Shown piece by piece: positions 10,672-20,983 of a stretch of 64,000 nucleotides of DNA. Source of the DNA: Erythrobasidium yunnanense (Eukaryota > Basidiomycota > Cystobasidiomycetes > Erythrobasidiales > Erythrobasidiaceae); assembly GCA_001600175.1 (NCBI GenBank), contig BCJC01000002.1, forward strand, positions 1,370,318-1,434,317, in the 5' to 3' direction. A model generated the notes under the pieces. The model ran no database searches. It saw only the letters and a list, made by a program, of their open reading frames with translations, and had not been told where the DNA came from. The position numbers and the translations under genes are program-made. Positions within the stretch are counted from its first letter, which is position 1, and each line of letters begins with the position of its first letter.

Positions 10672-12287
10672 ATGAAGATCCAGTTCAAGACTTTGCAGCA
10701 GAAGGTGTTTACGCTCGAAGCTGAGCCCGCAGAGACGGTAGGTCGACCTCGGATGAATGGTTTGACAGCTGTGACGCGGCCATGCTGAATCTGATTATGG
10801 ACCTGCATAGGTTGGCGACCTCAAAAAGAAGATCCAAGAATCACAGAGCTTCGCTGTAGACACTCAGAAACTCATCTTCTCAGGTGAATAACCCGTCCAT
10901 CTGGCGTCGCCAAATCTGCGAAACAACCGCCTCGACGTTTTATGGCTGGCTGATTCTTCGCTTATGCGATTCCAGGCAAGATCCTGGCTGATGACAAGAC
11001 GGTCGAGAGCCTCAACTTCAAGGAGGGAAAGGACTTTATGGTCGTAATGGTCAGCAAGGTACGGTCGGACGCTGAAAGCACTCTAAGAATCAGGATAGCT
11101 CAACCTTGTCATTCGATACAGCCTAAAGCTACTCCTGCTGCTAGCTCGTCGACCGCCGCGCCTGCTGCTCCTGCAGCCGCCCCTGCACCAGCTGCCAACA
11201 CGCCAGCTGCACCCGCTACATCTACGGAATCTGCTCCAGCCCCTTCAGCAGCACCAGAAACTCCTGCTACTTCGACGCCATCAACTGAAGCTACTCCCGC
11301 CGCGCCTGCAGCTGCTTCCAACCCAACCGATGGCTCGTTCGTCTCTGGTTCTGCTCTGGAAGGCGTCATCACCGAGATGTGCAATATGGGCTTCCCGAGG
11401 GATCAAGTGCAACAAGCGCTCAGAGCCGCCTATAATAATCCAGACAGAGCCGTCGAATACTTGATGACCGTAAGAAACGACATATGGTTACACTTCCATA
11501 CGACAGCTGACGACTGGTTGATACGCAGGGCATTCCTGCACATCTGGCTACTCAGGGACCACCGCAAGGAAGCGCTCAATCGCCTGCTGCCGGTGCACGC
11601 TCGCAACCGCCTGCTACGCCTGCTCCGGCAGCTGGAGCAGGAACTACTCAGCCCGCTGCTCCTGCTCAGCAACCTAGAAATCTATTCCAAGCCGCTGCTC
11701 AGGCAGCTCAGAACCCAGCTGCTGGAACGCCCACACCCGCTGGCCGAGGAGCTGCTGGAGCAGGAGCAGGAGCAGGAGCTGGAGCCGGAGGAGATAGCAA
11801 TGAGCTCGATGCATTACGCAATAACCCTCTAGTCGGAGAATTGAGACAGCTCGTCCAGCAAAATCCAGCTCTCTTACAGCCTTTCCTTCAGCAACTAGCA
11901 GCTACCAACCCTCAACTATTCGAGCTTATCAACCGAAACTCTCAGCAATTCATGGAATACCTCACTGAAGGGTCAGGTGTGGATCTAGGTGCTCTAGGAG
12001 ATGATGACATGGAGGGTGAAGAGGGCGCGGGTGCTGGAGGAAACGTCGTGCAAGTCTCAGCGGCAGAGAGAGATGCTATACAACGTCTGGAAGCAATGGG
12101 CTTCGATAGACAGATGGTTTTGCAAGCGTTCATCGCATGTGATAGGAACGAAGAGCTAGCGTACGTGCTTTTTGCTTGCGTATGTTCGAATAACGAGCTA
12201 ACCTGGTCGATCTCTCGCAGTGCTAACTTCCTTCTAGAAAACCAATTCGACTTCATGGAGGATCAGCAAGGACAAGGCGGTCAGTAG
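10672..12287 (+). CDS. RAD23: RAD23-type UBL-UBA proteasome shuttle
   Basis: Six exons, 422 residues. Domains in order: an N-terminal ubiquitin-like domain (MKIQFKTLQQKVFTLEAEP, VGDLKKKIQE, QKLIFSGKILADDKTVESL), an Ala/Pro/Thr-rich linker, UBA1 (ITEMCNMGFPRDQVQQAL, NPDRAVEYLMTGIP), a second Ala/Pro/Gly-rich linker with an alternating Gly-Ala run, the XPC-binding STI1-like domain (LRQLVQQNPALLQPFLQQLA, NPQLFELINRNSQQFMEYL), and a C-terminal UBA2 (ERDAIQRLEAMGFDRQMVLQAF, ENQFDF). This is the complete RAD23 layout. The family delivers ubiquitinated proteins to the proteasome and stabilises the XPC/Rad4 damage-recognition protein. The start ATG at 10672 opens the UBL domain directly. It converges with the NECAP gene, 211 bases between stops. 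Confidence 0.97.
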
Positions 12288-12498
12288 ATCTAATAATGCG
12301 TCGTTCAATGTAGCGAGATTAGCAGAGTTGACGGCGGAATGGAGTTGAAAAACGTATAGACCTCTATCGTTCGTGAACGCTACTAAGGCCTTTGCCCCCC
12401 TTTTTGCATCTCGGAAATCTACTAAGGCTGATGAAAACAACACAACTGCGAATATGCACCTGAGAGACCAGGATAGTAATGACAAGGTAGTACACCCT

Positions 12499-13445
12499 CT
12501 ATCGCTTTCTACCAGCTGGAGGAGGAGGAGCCAAGAGAGGTATAGCACCTCCCGGAGCCTCATTACGCGCGCCGCTCTTCTTCGTAGGGCCGCCAACACC
12601 ACCTCCTATCTTAACACTAATAGTCTCGCCTGCTTTGAGCGAGAAATCGCGTTTCGGTCCTAAGTGAGGAGAGCTCGCTGCTGATGAAGCTGAATCTGAG
12701 TCTGACGATGGATCAAGCTTCGGGACTCGTTGACGCCTGAAAGAAGCATTCAGTGAAACAAGCCATTGATATTCAGGTAAGAGTAACCCACTTCTGCCAA
12801 TCTTGCAAAGCGACTTGGAAATCGAAGGCTTCGCTCCGTTCCTGGAAGCCCATGCCCAGGTATGCATGCTTTCCAGAATTGATATCGACCACTTTCAAGA
12901 CGAAGTACCGCGAAGAATCGAGTACTGGCTCGACGGCTTTCCCAGACTTGTCTACCGGACATTGCGCAAACAACTCGCCTGTCGAAGGGAGATTAGCTTG
13001 CTTACGAATGAGTGCGTTTGTGTAGACATGCCTGTACTGCTATCCTCAAGCTGCACGGTGATCTTGCTTGACGTCCCTTTCGTTTGTTCGATGATCCGGC
13101 AACGACCTGTAAAGCGGTCTTCAGCGCTCTCCAAGACTCAGAATGTTCGTAATCAGTACCTTTCCATAAGAAAGCCTCCATGTCGCCCTAGCGAGGCATA
13201 CGGTCAGCCCAATCTACGCGCATCCCACGGCGAGCCAAGCACAAGCACACCCATTCGCCAGCTTTGTAGCCAGCAGTCGCAGTACGCGGCGGCAGCTTGT
13301 AGACGAAACATTCTCGCGCAACGAACAGCGCAGACTCGTACTCTTCCTCAACTGGAACCGCGGCGCTGCTGGTCGCTGTCGATGGTACACTCATTGAAGT
13401 AGAACTGCTGCTGCTGCCTAGGACATCTCCAAACAGGTCGTCCAT
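12499..13445 (-). CDS. NECAP-type adaptin-ear-binding endocytic protein
   Basis: Five exons sum to 723 bases, 240 residues. After a Ser-rich start ([10 protein letters not shown]) comes the NECAP PH-like fold: [99 protein letters not shown]. The C-terminal tail carries [16 protein letters not shown] and Pro-rich sequence, as in NECAPs. NECAPs bind AP-2/AP-1 and regulate clathrin-coated vesicle formation. The intron 13031-12979 must use a GC donor to give the conserved STGELFAQ junction; a GT alternative inside it would insert MSTQTHSF instead. The last intron is read as GTGGGT...CAG, which removes a Trp; a few residues there are uncertain. Confidence 0.9.
12979..13031 (-). other. GC-AG intron in the NECAP gene
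   Basis: On the minus strand the donor reads ACAG|GCATGT and the acceptor TTCGACAG|GC, 53 bases, with a CTAAT-like branch site. The splice produces the family-typical SGELFAQ sequence. Confidence 0.65.
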
Positions 13446-13746
13446 TGTTCTTAATGTCGTGCAGGATCGTATCGAGCCTCAATTCTCTGAAGAAAGTCGG
13501 CTTCCGGGAAAGCAAGTCGGTTTTTGGACCAAGGCAGCATATAATTCAAGATAGGGAAGAGGGTGTTGCTTTCTACTTTACAACACACAACATTACTGAC
13601 GGATTTGGGACAACTAGCATAAGTGCGCTAACAGTTCTTTTATATCAGGTCCACTGACTAGCAGACTAGACCGGTATGACCTCTGCATACGGCGCACCAG
13701 CTCATAGCTAATGCCCGTGTTGGCTTGACCGTGTCGCAGCCTGCCG
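13446..13746. other. Spacer between NECAP promoter and FAD monooxygenase tail
   Basis: About 300 bases between the NECAP start and the stop of the downstream-placed monooxygenase, both on the minus strand. No open frame with family resemblance, RNA gene or repeat seen. Confidence 0.5.
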
Positions 13747-15030
13747 TCATACCCTCTCCGCCAGAGGCATAAGATGCAGTTCCAGCTCGGTATAGACGGG
13801 CAGAGGGAAATCATCGGGAGCAGGAGACTGGGACAAAAGTCTCTTCTTGAGCCAGGGACTCGACTGTACCGATGAGGCTCCGCGAGCGATGCCGCTGATG
13901 GCAAAAGTGAGCAGCCAGCGATGCCATGCCGACCTTGGATGCAGTAGGAGGTGAGCGTAAGGATTGAAGTTCATCGACTCCTCCACAAATGGTCGATAGA
14001 CGTCTTCGTACGCTTGCAGTGCCTTCCGAGGATGTTCTCCTTCCACTAGTTTGCTGAGCTCTCCGCCAAGAACGTAGGCGCCCGTCAGCGCGAATGACGA
14101 ACCTCTGCCTGAGATCTGGATTGGCGCATATACTGCATCTCCCAGAAAAGCAATCCTGCCTCGAGACCACTGAGGGACTTTGATTCGCTTCAGACCCTGC
14201 ACGTGGAAGTCTGGAGCTTTGACTACTGCGTCCAGTATCCTGTCTGCCTGCCATCCCACACCTGCGAAATGCTGTCGTACTATCTCCTTCTTGATCTGCC
14301 TGTCTCCTCTCAGGGCAGTCTCCCAAGCTTCTTTGGCAGTACCTTTTGCAGGTATACAGGTGATGCAGACTCGCATCGTGCCATACGGATCAGGTCTGAT
14401 GGACAGTACTCTTGCGCCCAAGCCGATGTAGATCTTCCAAAATTCATCATCGTTTTCTAGCCTTGGAATCGTGCCATAAACTGCATACATCCCGCTGTCC
14501 GTGATGGCGAGCTCGTCTGCAGCGAAGACCTGCTTCCTGATTCTAGACCACTGGCCATCCGCTGCGACTAGGAGGTCGAACGAAGGAGTTTCTCCGTTGC
14601 TCAACTCGACCTTCACGGCAGTTTCGCTGTCCTCCAAGACTTTCTCGACTGTAGTTTCGAAACGATAGTCTACATTCGGTAGTTCCTTAGTGGATCTGTA
14701 CAGGATAGCTGCTAGATCACCGCGAAGGATCTCAAATTCGGTAGTGAGAGATGGGGAGAATTTGTCTGATGAGACAGGGAACTCCGCGATGGTCTTGCCG
14801 TGGGTATCGACTATCCTAGTACCCTTCTCCGTCGTGTTGTGTTGTTGTATCTCGTCTAGGAGACCCATTCTCTCGACTACTTTGACCGCACTCCCTCGGA
14901 TATCAACATTCTGGCCATGAGAGAACAGGGCAGAGCTCTTCTCCACTACTGTGACCCGAGCACCAGTCTTGGCGAGATACCAGGCTATCGTAGGTCCAGC
15001 TATACCGGCTCCACTGATGAGCACGCGCAT
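13747..15030 (-). CDS. FAD-dependent aromatic-type monooxygenase, tandem copy A
   Basis: A single uninterrupted exon of 427 residues. It opens with a Rossmann FAD-binding fingerprint (MRVLISGAGIAGPTIAWYL, then VTVVEKS), has LLVAADGQWSRIRKQ and FLGDAVYAPIQISGRGSSFA, the DG and GD motifs that complete the FAD/NAD(P)H site in the PHBH/salicylate-hydroxylase family, and ends in a helical C-terminal region. Such enzymes hydroxylate or epoxidise small aromatic or polyketide substrates, or inactivate drugs; the substrate cannot be read. The ATG at 15030 was chosen because it begins the FAD fingerprint; the open frame extends further upstream through 15204 but overlaps the TATA-like block at 15167-15178. 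Lack of introns contrasts with nearly all neighbours. Adjacent copy B (15695-16981) is closely similar along its length, so the pair arose by tandem duplication. Confidence 0.9.
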   Translation of the reverse strand: MRVLISGAGIAGPTIAWYLAKTGARVTVVEKSSALFSHGQNVDIRGSAVKVVERMGLLDEIQQHNTTEKGTRIVDTHGKTIAEFPVSSDKFSPSLTTEFEILRGDLAAILYRSTKELPNVDYRFETTVEKVLEDSETAVKVELSNGETPSFDLLVAADGQWSRIRKQVFAADELAITDSGMYAVYGTIPRLENDDEFWKIYIGLGARVLSIRPDPYGTMRVCITCIPAKGTAKEAWETALRGDRQIKKEIVRQHFAGVGWQADRILDAVVKAPDFHVQGLKRIKVPQWSRGRIAFLGDAVYAPIQISGRGSSFALTGAYVLGGELSKLVEGEHPRKALQAYEDVYRPFVEESMNFNPYAHLLLHPRSAWHRWLLTFAISGIARGASSVQSSPWLKKRLLSQSPAPDDFPLPVYTELELHLMPLAERV

Positions 15031-15694
15031 GAAGGTGGACGATCGGAACCTGTTAGATGGTAGCGAGGAGAAGGTAGGTATGCCAGATCTCACTGCGAAC
15101 GAAAGGATATGGGTGCGGGATCGCAGCTCGCGCGACATCGAATTGGCCGGGAGCTTGCGGCTGCTCCCTATATATAGGCGGGACCAAATTGTGCAGTCCG
15201 ACACGCTATCGTTTTGGATGGCAGGATTTCATGTTCGTCAGTCAGTCAGTGTTTACGCCTATCTGTCTAGCTCCTTCGAGGCTAGAGGGCGGTTCATGGA
15301 CACGCTGTTCGAAGGTCTCGATGTCGCAGCTAATGAGCAGCGGGCTGAAGCATTCTTTTAGGAAGTTGTGTGCAATAAAGATCATTGTTCGACGTCCCAG
15401 GATCCGTGAGAATGCCTTCCACTGACGAAGGCGTCGAGGCTTGAATCGCTTGGAAGGTAAGAGGTGATACAGCAAGCAAGAGTGGGTGTTCCTTGTACTG
15501 TCACTCCAAATGCGTTACTCATTCATTGCAGTACTACTGATGATTACTATGTCCGTCTGACACAACGCTCTATCTGCCGGACTCTCTAAATACTGCTTCG
15601 TGGGATACCCCTGTCGTCTCTCCATAATACGATCCATCCTTATAGGATAACACTACCTGAGTGAAGACTCTACCGAATGCTTGTACGCATGCGG
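15031..15694. other. Spacer between the two FAD monooxygenases
   Basis: 664 bases. Proximal to copy A it contains the TATA-like promoter block (15167-15183). Between 15205 and 15694 I see only short unconvincing open frames and a small GTCA repeat near 15238; no gene, RNA or mobile element. Confidence 0.55.
15166..15185 (-). promoter_or_regulatory. TATA-like palindrome with CCCGCC block upstream of monooxygenase A
   Basis: Plus-strand bases 15167-15178 read CCTATATATAGG, a perfect palindrome, running into GGCGGGA. On the gene strand this is TCCCGCC immediately before a TATA sequence, about 137 bases before the ATG at 15030. The same TAGGCGGGA arrangement precedes copy B, so the block is conserved between the duplicates. 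A role as core promoter is inference. Confidence 0.5.
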
Positions 15695-16981
15695 TCATGA
15701 CTTTGTGGGCAGTGCTGCTAAGTGCGGTTCCAGCTTAGGATAAGTAGGTAGAAGAAAGTCGTCTGGTATCTCTTCAAGCTTCGGCGTAAATTTAGCGCTA
15801 AGCCACGGATTGCTTTGCACCAGTCTTGCTATGCTGGCGATACCGCCGATGATGGTGGTGAGCAGCCAACGATGCCAGCGAGAGTAAGGATGGAAGATGC
15901 CAGGAGCGAAGGGAACGATCCATTGTTGCTCTTCTACAAACTTGCGGTAAGCATCTTCGTACCTTTGGAATGCTTTGCGGGGATGTTCTCCTTCTTGTAA
16001 TTTGCTTAGTTCTCCACCTAGCACATACCCTCCTGTCAATGCTAGAGAAGTGCCCATCCCCGTCAAGGGAGTCGGTGCGTAACCTGCATCTCCCAGGACG
16101 ACTACCCTGCCGTGGGACCATTTAGAGAGCTTGATCTGCTTGATCGCTTGAAAGTAGAAGTCGGGAGCGGTTGAGATCGACTCTAGAATCCTCTCTGCTT
16201 GCCATCCTGCACCTTTGAAATGGCTTCGCACCAGATCTTCCTTCATTTTCCTGTCTCCTCTCGACGCAGCTTGCCAAGCTGCTTTCTCGGCATCATCGAT
16301 CGGCATGCATGTAATGCAAGCCCTCATCGACCCGTACGGATCAGGCCTGATGGAGAGGAGCCTCTTGCCTAAGGCGGGGTAGATAGTCCAGAAATCGTCA
16401 TCGTCTGCAACGCGGGGAAGGGTCCAATAGATCGCATACATATTGGCATCGACGATAGTGAGGGTCTCCTGTGGGAATGTCTGCTTCCTGATCTTGGACC
16501 ACTGGCCGTCCGCAGCTACGAGCACGTCGAACGATGCCGTGTCTCCGTTGCTCAGCTTGACCTTGACAGCCTCCTCGCTGTTCTCCAAGACACTCTCGAC
16601 AGTGGTGTCAAAGACGTAGTCGACGCCCTTCAGGTCTTTCGTGGCTCTGTACAGTATAGCCGATAGATCGCCTCGAAGAATCTCGAATTCGGATGTGAGG
16701 GAGGGTGTGAGTTCGTCTTTGACGAGAGGGAAGTTTGCCAAGTGCTTGCCGTTGGTATCTACTAGCTTGGTCCCCTTCTCTGTCGTGTTGTGTTTGCGTA
16801 CTTCTCCCATCAGACCCATTCTCTCGATGACCTTGAGCGCTGTCCCTGTTATGTCGACATTCTGACCGTGTGGGAAGAGTGCAGCGCTCTTCTCTACTAC
16901 CGTCACTCGAGCGCCAGCTTTGGCGAGGTGCCAGGCAAGGGCAGGCCCTGCGATGCCAGCTCCGCTGATCAGGACGCGCAT
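15695..16981 (-). CDS. FAD-dependent aromatic-type monooxygenase, tandem copy B
   Basis: Intronless, 428 residues, starting MRVLISGAGIAGPALAWHLA at ATG 16981. Motifs match copy A block for block: VTVVEKSAALFPHGQNVDI, LVAADGQWSKIRKQ, RLLSIRPDPYGSMRACITC, VVLGDAGYAPTPLTGMG, GGYVLGGELSKLQEGEHPRK. FAD binding and NAD(P)H-dependent hydroxylation are known for the family; the substrate is not predictable. Differences from copy A cluster in the substrate-facing middle and in the last 80 residues (copy B ends LEPHLAALPTKS), suggesting divergence after duplication rather than identical roles. No signal peptide or transmembrane anchor is visible, so a soluble cytosolic enzyme is likely. Confidence 0.92.
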   Translation of the reverse strand: MRVLISGAGIAGPALAWHLAKAGARVTVVEKSAALFPHGQNVDITGTALKVIERMGLMGEVRKHNTTEKGTKLVDTNGKHLANFPLVKDELTPSLTSEFEILRGDLSAILYRATKDLKGVDYVFDTTVESVLENSEEAVKVKLSNGDTASFDVLVAADGQWSKIRKQTFPQETLTIVDANMYAIYWTLPRVADDDDFWTIYPALGKRLLSIRPDPYGSMRACITCMPIDDAEKAAWQAASRGDRKMKEDLVRSHFKGAGWQAERILESISTAPDFYFQAIKQIKLSKWSHGRVVVLGDAGYAPTPLTGMGTSLALTGGYVLGGELSKLQEGEHPRKAFQRYEDAYRKFVEEQQWIVPFAPGIFHPYSRWHRWLLTTIIGGIASIARLVQSNPWLSAKFTPKLEEIPDDFLLPTYPKLEPHLAALPTKS

Positions 16982-17378
16982 CTTGAGGTAAGATCAGAGG
17001 TCAAGATGAGTATGCGATGTTGTGACAGAGCAGAGGAGAGAAGAGGAGCCGAACAGAAGCGATAGCGATGCACGCGAAGTCCTCTAAATTTAGGCGGGAG
17101 ATAGAGGACGGATATAGTCAGGAGCAGAGTCGGTGCGTAGGCAGTATCACGTTGCATGCATGGGTTGGTCAGTCTATCTACGATGTGATTATCCTCTCGT
17201 CGTTGTTAGTCTTTCGTAGGCGGTCGTTCCTGCGAAAAAGGGTGTCCCTGTAGCTCTAGCTCTGACTTTGCCTTGATCATTGATGATTCTGGTCGGCTGA
17301 GTGTATTGATATCACCATCAACTAGCCAGTAGGAAGTGCTTCTGGTCCTGCTGCTGCTACATCTTGCGCGCCGTTTCC
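16982..17378. other. Divergent promoter region: monooxygenase B and PI 4-kinase
   Basis: 397 bases between two divergent start codons. It contains the TAGGCGGGA/TATA-like block at 17084-17099 upstream of monooxygenase B. Nothing else recognisable; no ORF with family resemblance. Confidence 0.55.
17084..17099 (-). promoter_or_regulatory. AT-rich palindrome with CCCGCC block upstream of monooxygenase B
   Basis: Plus-strand 17084-17093 read CTAAATTTAG, followed by GCGGGA; on the gene strand TCCCGCC precedes an AT-rich palindrome about 103 bases before the ATG. It mirrors the block upstream of copy A in order and spacing, with the TATATA core replaced by AAATTT. Confidence 0.45.
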
Positions 17379-20038
17379 ATGCCAAAAGGATACGAAGCTC
17401 TGCCAACCCATGGTGAACTGGACGAAAACGATGATGACCATGACCAGCAGCTCAGCTATTCTGTAGCGACTCTGCCTATTCCTTCAACGTCTTCGCACAG
17501 CTATGCTGCTGCATCTGGGAGCCAAGCTGGACCACGGCGTCCCAAGGTGTCGCATCGCCGGACGAGATCTGCTACCATTCTTGCGAAGATAGATATAGCC
17601 AATCTGGACGACAAGCTCAAGCGATGGGTCAACACGCTCAATCGCAAGTTTGCAAAGGGTAAAGGTGCGTCACGGTGCCGCAAGCAAGAGCGTAGAACAC
17701 GCGCTGATCCTGCAATCCAGGCAGACCTTCGAGAGATCTGAGCAAGCCTTACGAGATACTCGCCAGCGCATTCGGACCCGTGGAACCAGCAAGCAACGAG
17801 AAGCGTATAGGGCCCCTAAAGACGCTCGACCACGAAGCTCCAATCAGCCGAGACGCTGTTGATAGTATCGTCGAGCAAGTTAAAGCAGCAATCAGACTAG
17901 GCGTACATCCACGCTTGAACAAAGCTGGAAGTTCAGGTAGTTATATGGCCAAATCGCCAGACGGAAAGACGCGAGCCATCTTCAAGCCAAAGGTAATTAC
18001 TGGCATAGATGTATATGATGCCTGCTTACACATATCTCTCAGAACGAGGAACCGTACGGATCCCTCAACCCGAAGTGGTCAAAGTGGCTAGTAAGTTCGC
18101 GTACATGCGGGAGTATGGCATGTGCTCACGGATACATGTGTGCTTCCAGCACAAGCACCTTCTCTCCCCATTCTTTGGCTTCGGGCGAGCCTGTCTCGTC
18201 CCTCAACATAGTTATCTTAGTGAAGTTGGAGCTTCTCTCTTGTCCGACAGGCTCGAGCTCTACATTGTACCCAATACTTCACTCGTCTCACTTTCCTCTC
18301 CCGCCTTCTACTACGACTGGCTCGACCGGCGCGCATACAAGCACAAGAAACGGCCTTTACCAGATAAGATAGGTAGCTTCCAGCTGTTTTTGGATGGTTT
18401 CAAAGATGCGAGCGAGTTTCTGAGACAGCATCCTTGGCCGGGCAGAGCTGCTAGAGATACGCTAGACCTGAGTGGGGATTCGAGCAGGGAGAGGCGGAAG
18501 AAGAGAAGGAACTGGACAAGGAAATGTAGATTGTTGTGTGGAACAGCTGGCGTCGACGATGATGAGAGCGAGGACGAAGACGATCTGGACGGGGAAGAGG
18601 AATACACCGACGATGCGGAGGCGAATGGTAAAGTATCACCGCCTTTTCAGTGGACGGAGGAGTTCATGAGTGACTTCCGACTCGAGCTGGTGCGTATTTA
18701 ATCTATGCTATCTATCGACGTGATCAAGGCTAAAGTCTTCTGCAGGAAAAGCTCGTTATCCTGGATGTTTTGATGCGAAACACAGACCGAGGTCTAGACA
18801 ACTTTATGATCAAAGTCTGTCATGGAACATGTCGAAGCCGGCGACCTTCCTCAGCAGCGAATCTGCGGAAGGAAGTTTCCGACGATAAGGCTTTGCGAAA
18901 TCAGCAGCCCCGGCCGCAAGCGTCTCTGACAGTTGACAACTTCGATCTTGCCCAAGAACTTCCCTGGCCGGACCGCCCTCACGTCCACATAGCTGCAATC
19001 GACAACTCGCTCAGTTTCCCTATCCATCATCCGAATAGCTGGCGAAGTTATTGCTACGGCTGGCTCTTCTTACCTTCTTCTCTCATTGGACAACCGTTCT
19101 CTCAAAGTACACGCGATCACTTCCTTCCGCTATTGACGAACCCTCAATGGTGGTCCCAGACAGTCTTCGAGCTACGTCAACTGTTCTCGCAGGACGAGGA
19201 CTTCAGCGAAAAGATGTTCAGAAGACAAATTTCGGTCTTGAAAGGACAAGCATGGAATATCGTGATGTCGCTCAGAGATAGCGAGGCTGGACCTCTGGAA
19301 CTCTGCAGGAGAAATCCTTGCGTCATACACGATGACGAGGAAGCAGTCGCCGATGATGCATTCACCAAAGACATGCTACAAGCAGCTCTGGAGCCCAGGC
19401 AGGCTCGACGCGATATAGAAGATACCGACGCTACGCCTTATCGCCCTTCGATGGCTCGTAACCTTACGATGGGTGGTGAACGACCCTCAACACCCCAGAA
19501 GAATACTCGACCAGATACCAACAGACATTCTTCAGAGTTTGGCTCTGCAAAGAGACCCACCTCGCGGACTAGAGGCTTATCTGCTCTGAACGGCGTCCAT
19601 ATGTCGCCTCGACCAATCCCGGTGGCCAAACATGTAGATCTGACGCGAGCGACGTTTGGAAGTGCTACGGGAGTATCTATGATGGAGCACATGGAGCGGA
19701 TACAGAAGCAGGAAGAGGATGTCGCTCGGCTATTGGAGGATTCGCTGCCTGACCGAGACGATGATCCCGAAGAGGAGGGGCTATTGAATGGCGGTCTGCT
19801 AGGTAGCACAAGAGGGAAGAGTAGAAGCTATCGGCAAGGCTTAAGTCTGGACTTGGAGAGGGGCCCTGCGACATCACGTCTAAGAAGCGGAAGCATCGAT
19901 GAGACGGCTAGTAGGAGACCAAGCTTTACTGATGCTGCAGCAAGGACTTCAAGCAATGATGGAACAGTCCCTACCAAGATTGTCATTGTTGAACGGATAG
20001 AGGAGGTTGACGCCAGGCCATTCTTCGCGAAGTGGTGA
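17379..20038 (+). CDS. LSB6: Phosphatidylinositol 4-kinase type II
   Basis: Five exons sum to 2,439 bases, 812 residues. The kinase core includes GSSGSYMAKSPDGKTRAIFK (glycine-rich loop and ATP-binding Lys), PKNEEPYGSLNPKWSKWL (the family signature), GFGRACLVPQHSYLSEVGAS, LSSPAFYYDWLDRR, EKLVILDVLMRNTDRGLDNF (catalytic DRGxDN) and, further on, HVHIAAIDNSLSFPIHHP (metal-binding D). The Cys-rich palmitoylation stretch typical of animal enzymes is not obvious. Type II PI4-kinases make PI4P on endosomes, Golgi and vacuole membranes. An acidic insertion (about 18540-18625) and a long disordered C-terminus extend it beyond yeast Lsb6. The start is ATG 17379; the frame is open slightly upstream only with a TTG. 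SNU23 follows 127 bases downstream on the same strand. Confidence 0.95.
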
Positions 20039-20165
20039 TAGCATGTAAGGTCTCGCCAGTACTCTATATAGCGTAGCGCGAACGTGATGCCATAGAAGAT
20101 CATGTGGTGGGACAATGTCATTCCGGCTTTACTGGACCGCACCTCTTGTTCTTGTGTCGATTGCT

Positions 20166-20983
20166 ATGAGCGCCAAAGCTACGGGGGCGTATGGCGGCGC
20201 AACCGTAAGCATCTCTGGCCTCACTGCAGCCTTGCAACTTCTGACTTGACATCGCAGACAACCACCGGCTCTGAGCGCAAACAGTGGAATAAGGAAGAAT
20301 ATGCTCAGAAAGCGAGGGAGAAGGACGCCGAGTATGCAGAACGCGCCAGAGAGCGAGAAGAAGCTTTAAAGACAGGTGCGCCAAAGCTGCCTCGAAATTT
20401 AGTGATTCTGACGGCTTGGTTCTCAGGCAAGAAAGTACGCCGGAAAGAAGTGCTGCCTAAAGCTACGAAGCTGCTTGAAGCAAGAGATGAGCCTCTAGAA
20501 CTCGATAAGAACCTTAACAAGACTATCATCATCGCCAGCGGCCGACCTGGGTTCAGCTGCGAGACTTGCAAGAGAACCTTGAAGGATAGCGCTTCCTATC
20601 TGGATCATGTCAATGGCCGTTACCGTGAGGCTGACACTAGCTATATATTGGTCTGTAGGACGTATGACTGATGCTTCGAATCTTTTCGGATAGATCTGAG
20701 GAAGCTGGGCCAAACAACGAAAGTACAGCGGTCGACGCTTCAGCAAGTACAAGCGAGGATACAAGAACTGCGCGAGATATCAGCAAAGAAGATGGATGCG
20801 AAGAAGTACGATTTTGAACAGCGACTGAAGGAGCTCAAGGAGTTCGACGAAGAGCAGAAGCAATCGAAGCGGGAACAGAAGCGTGCAGATAAAGAAGCAG
20901 CTGAAGAGCTGCGCAAGAAGCAAGAGCAAGAATCTGTGGACCCCGAAATGGCTGCCATGATGGGCTTCTCGGCTTTCAACTGA
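20166..20983 (+). CDS. SNU23: U4/U6.U5 tri-snRNP zinc-finger protein SNU23/ZMAT2
   Basis: Four exons sum to 645 bases, 214 residues. Conserved elements: RKQWNKEEYAQKAREKDAEY near the N-terminus, KKVRRKEVLPKATKLLEAR, LDKNLNKTIII, the U1-type C2H2 finger GFSCETCKRTLKDSASYLDH followed by VNGRYHLRKLGQTTKVQRST, a charged coiled-coil and the terminal DPEMAAMMGFSAFN. This is the ZMAT2/Snu23 pattern; the protein joins the pre-B spliceosome and helps position the 5' splice site. Intron 2 (20376-20426) has no stop in frame and could look like coding sequence, but removing it gives the conserved ALKTGKKVRRKEV. Intron 3 uses the donor GTGAGG at 20625. The ATG at 20166 is preferred over an out-of-family ATG at about 20103. 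Confidence 0.93.

Noticed and set aside
15238-15252. GTCA repeat as a functional element
   Set aside because: Only about three short units; consistent with chance.
17364-17378. Longer start for the PI 4-kinase reading frame
   Set aside because: The codon at 17364 is TTG; the first ATG is 17379, which fits the family.
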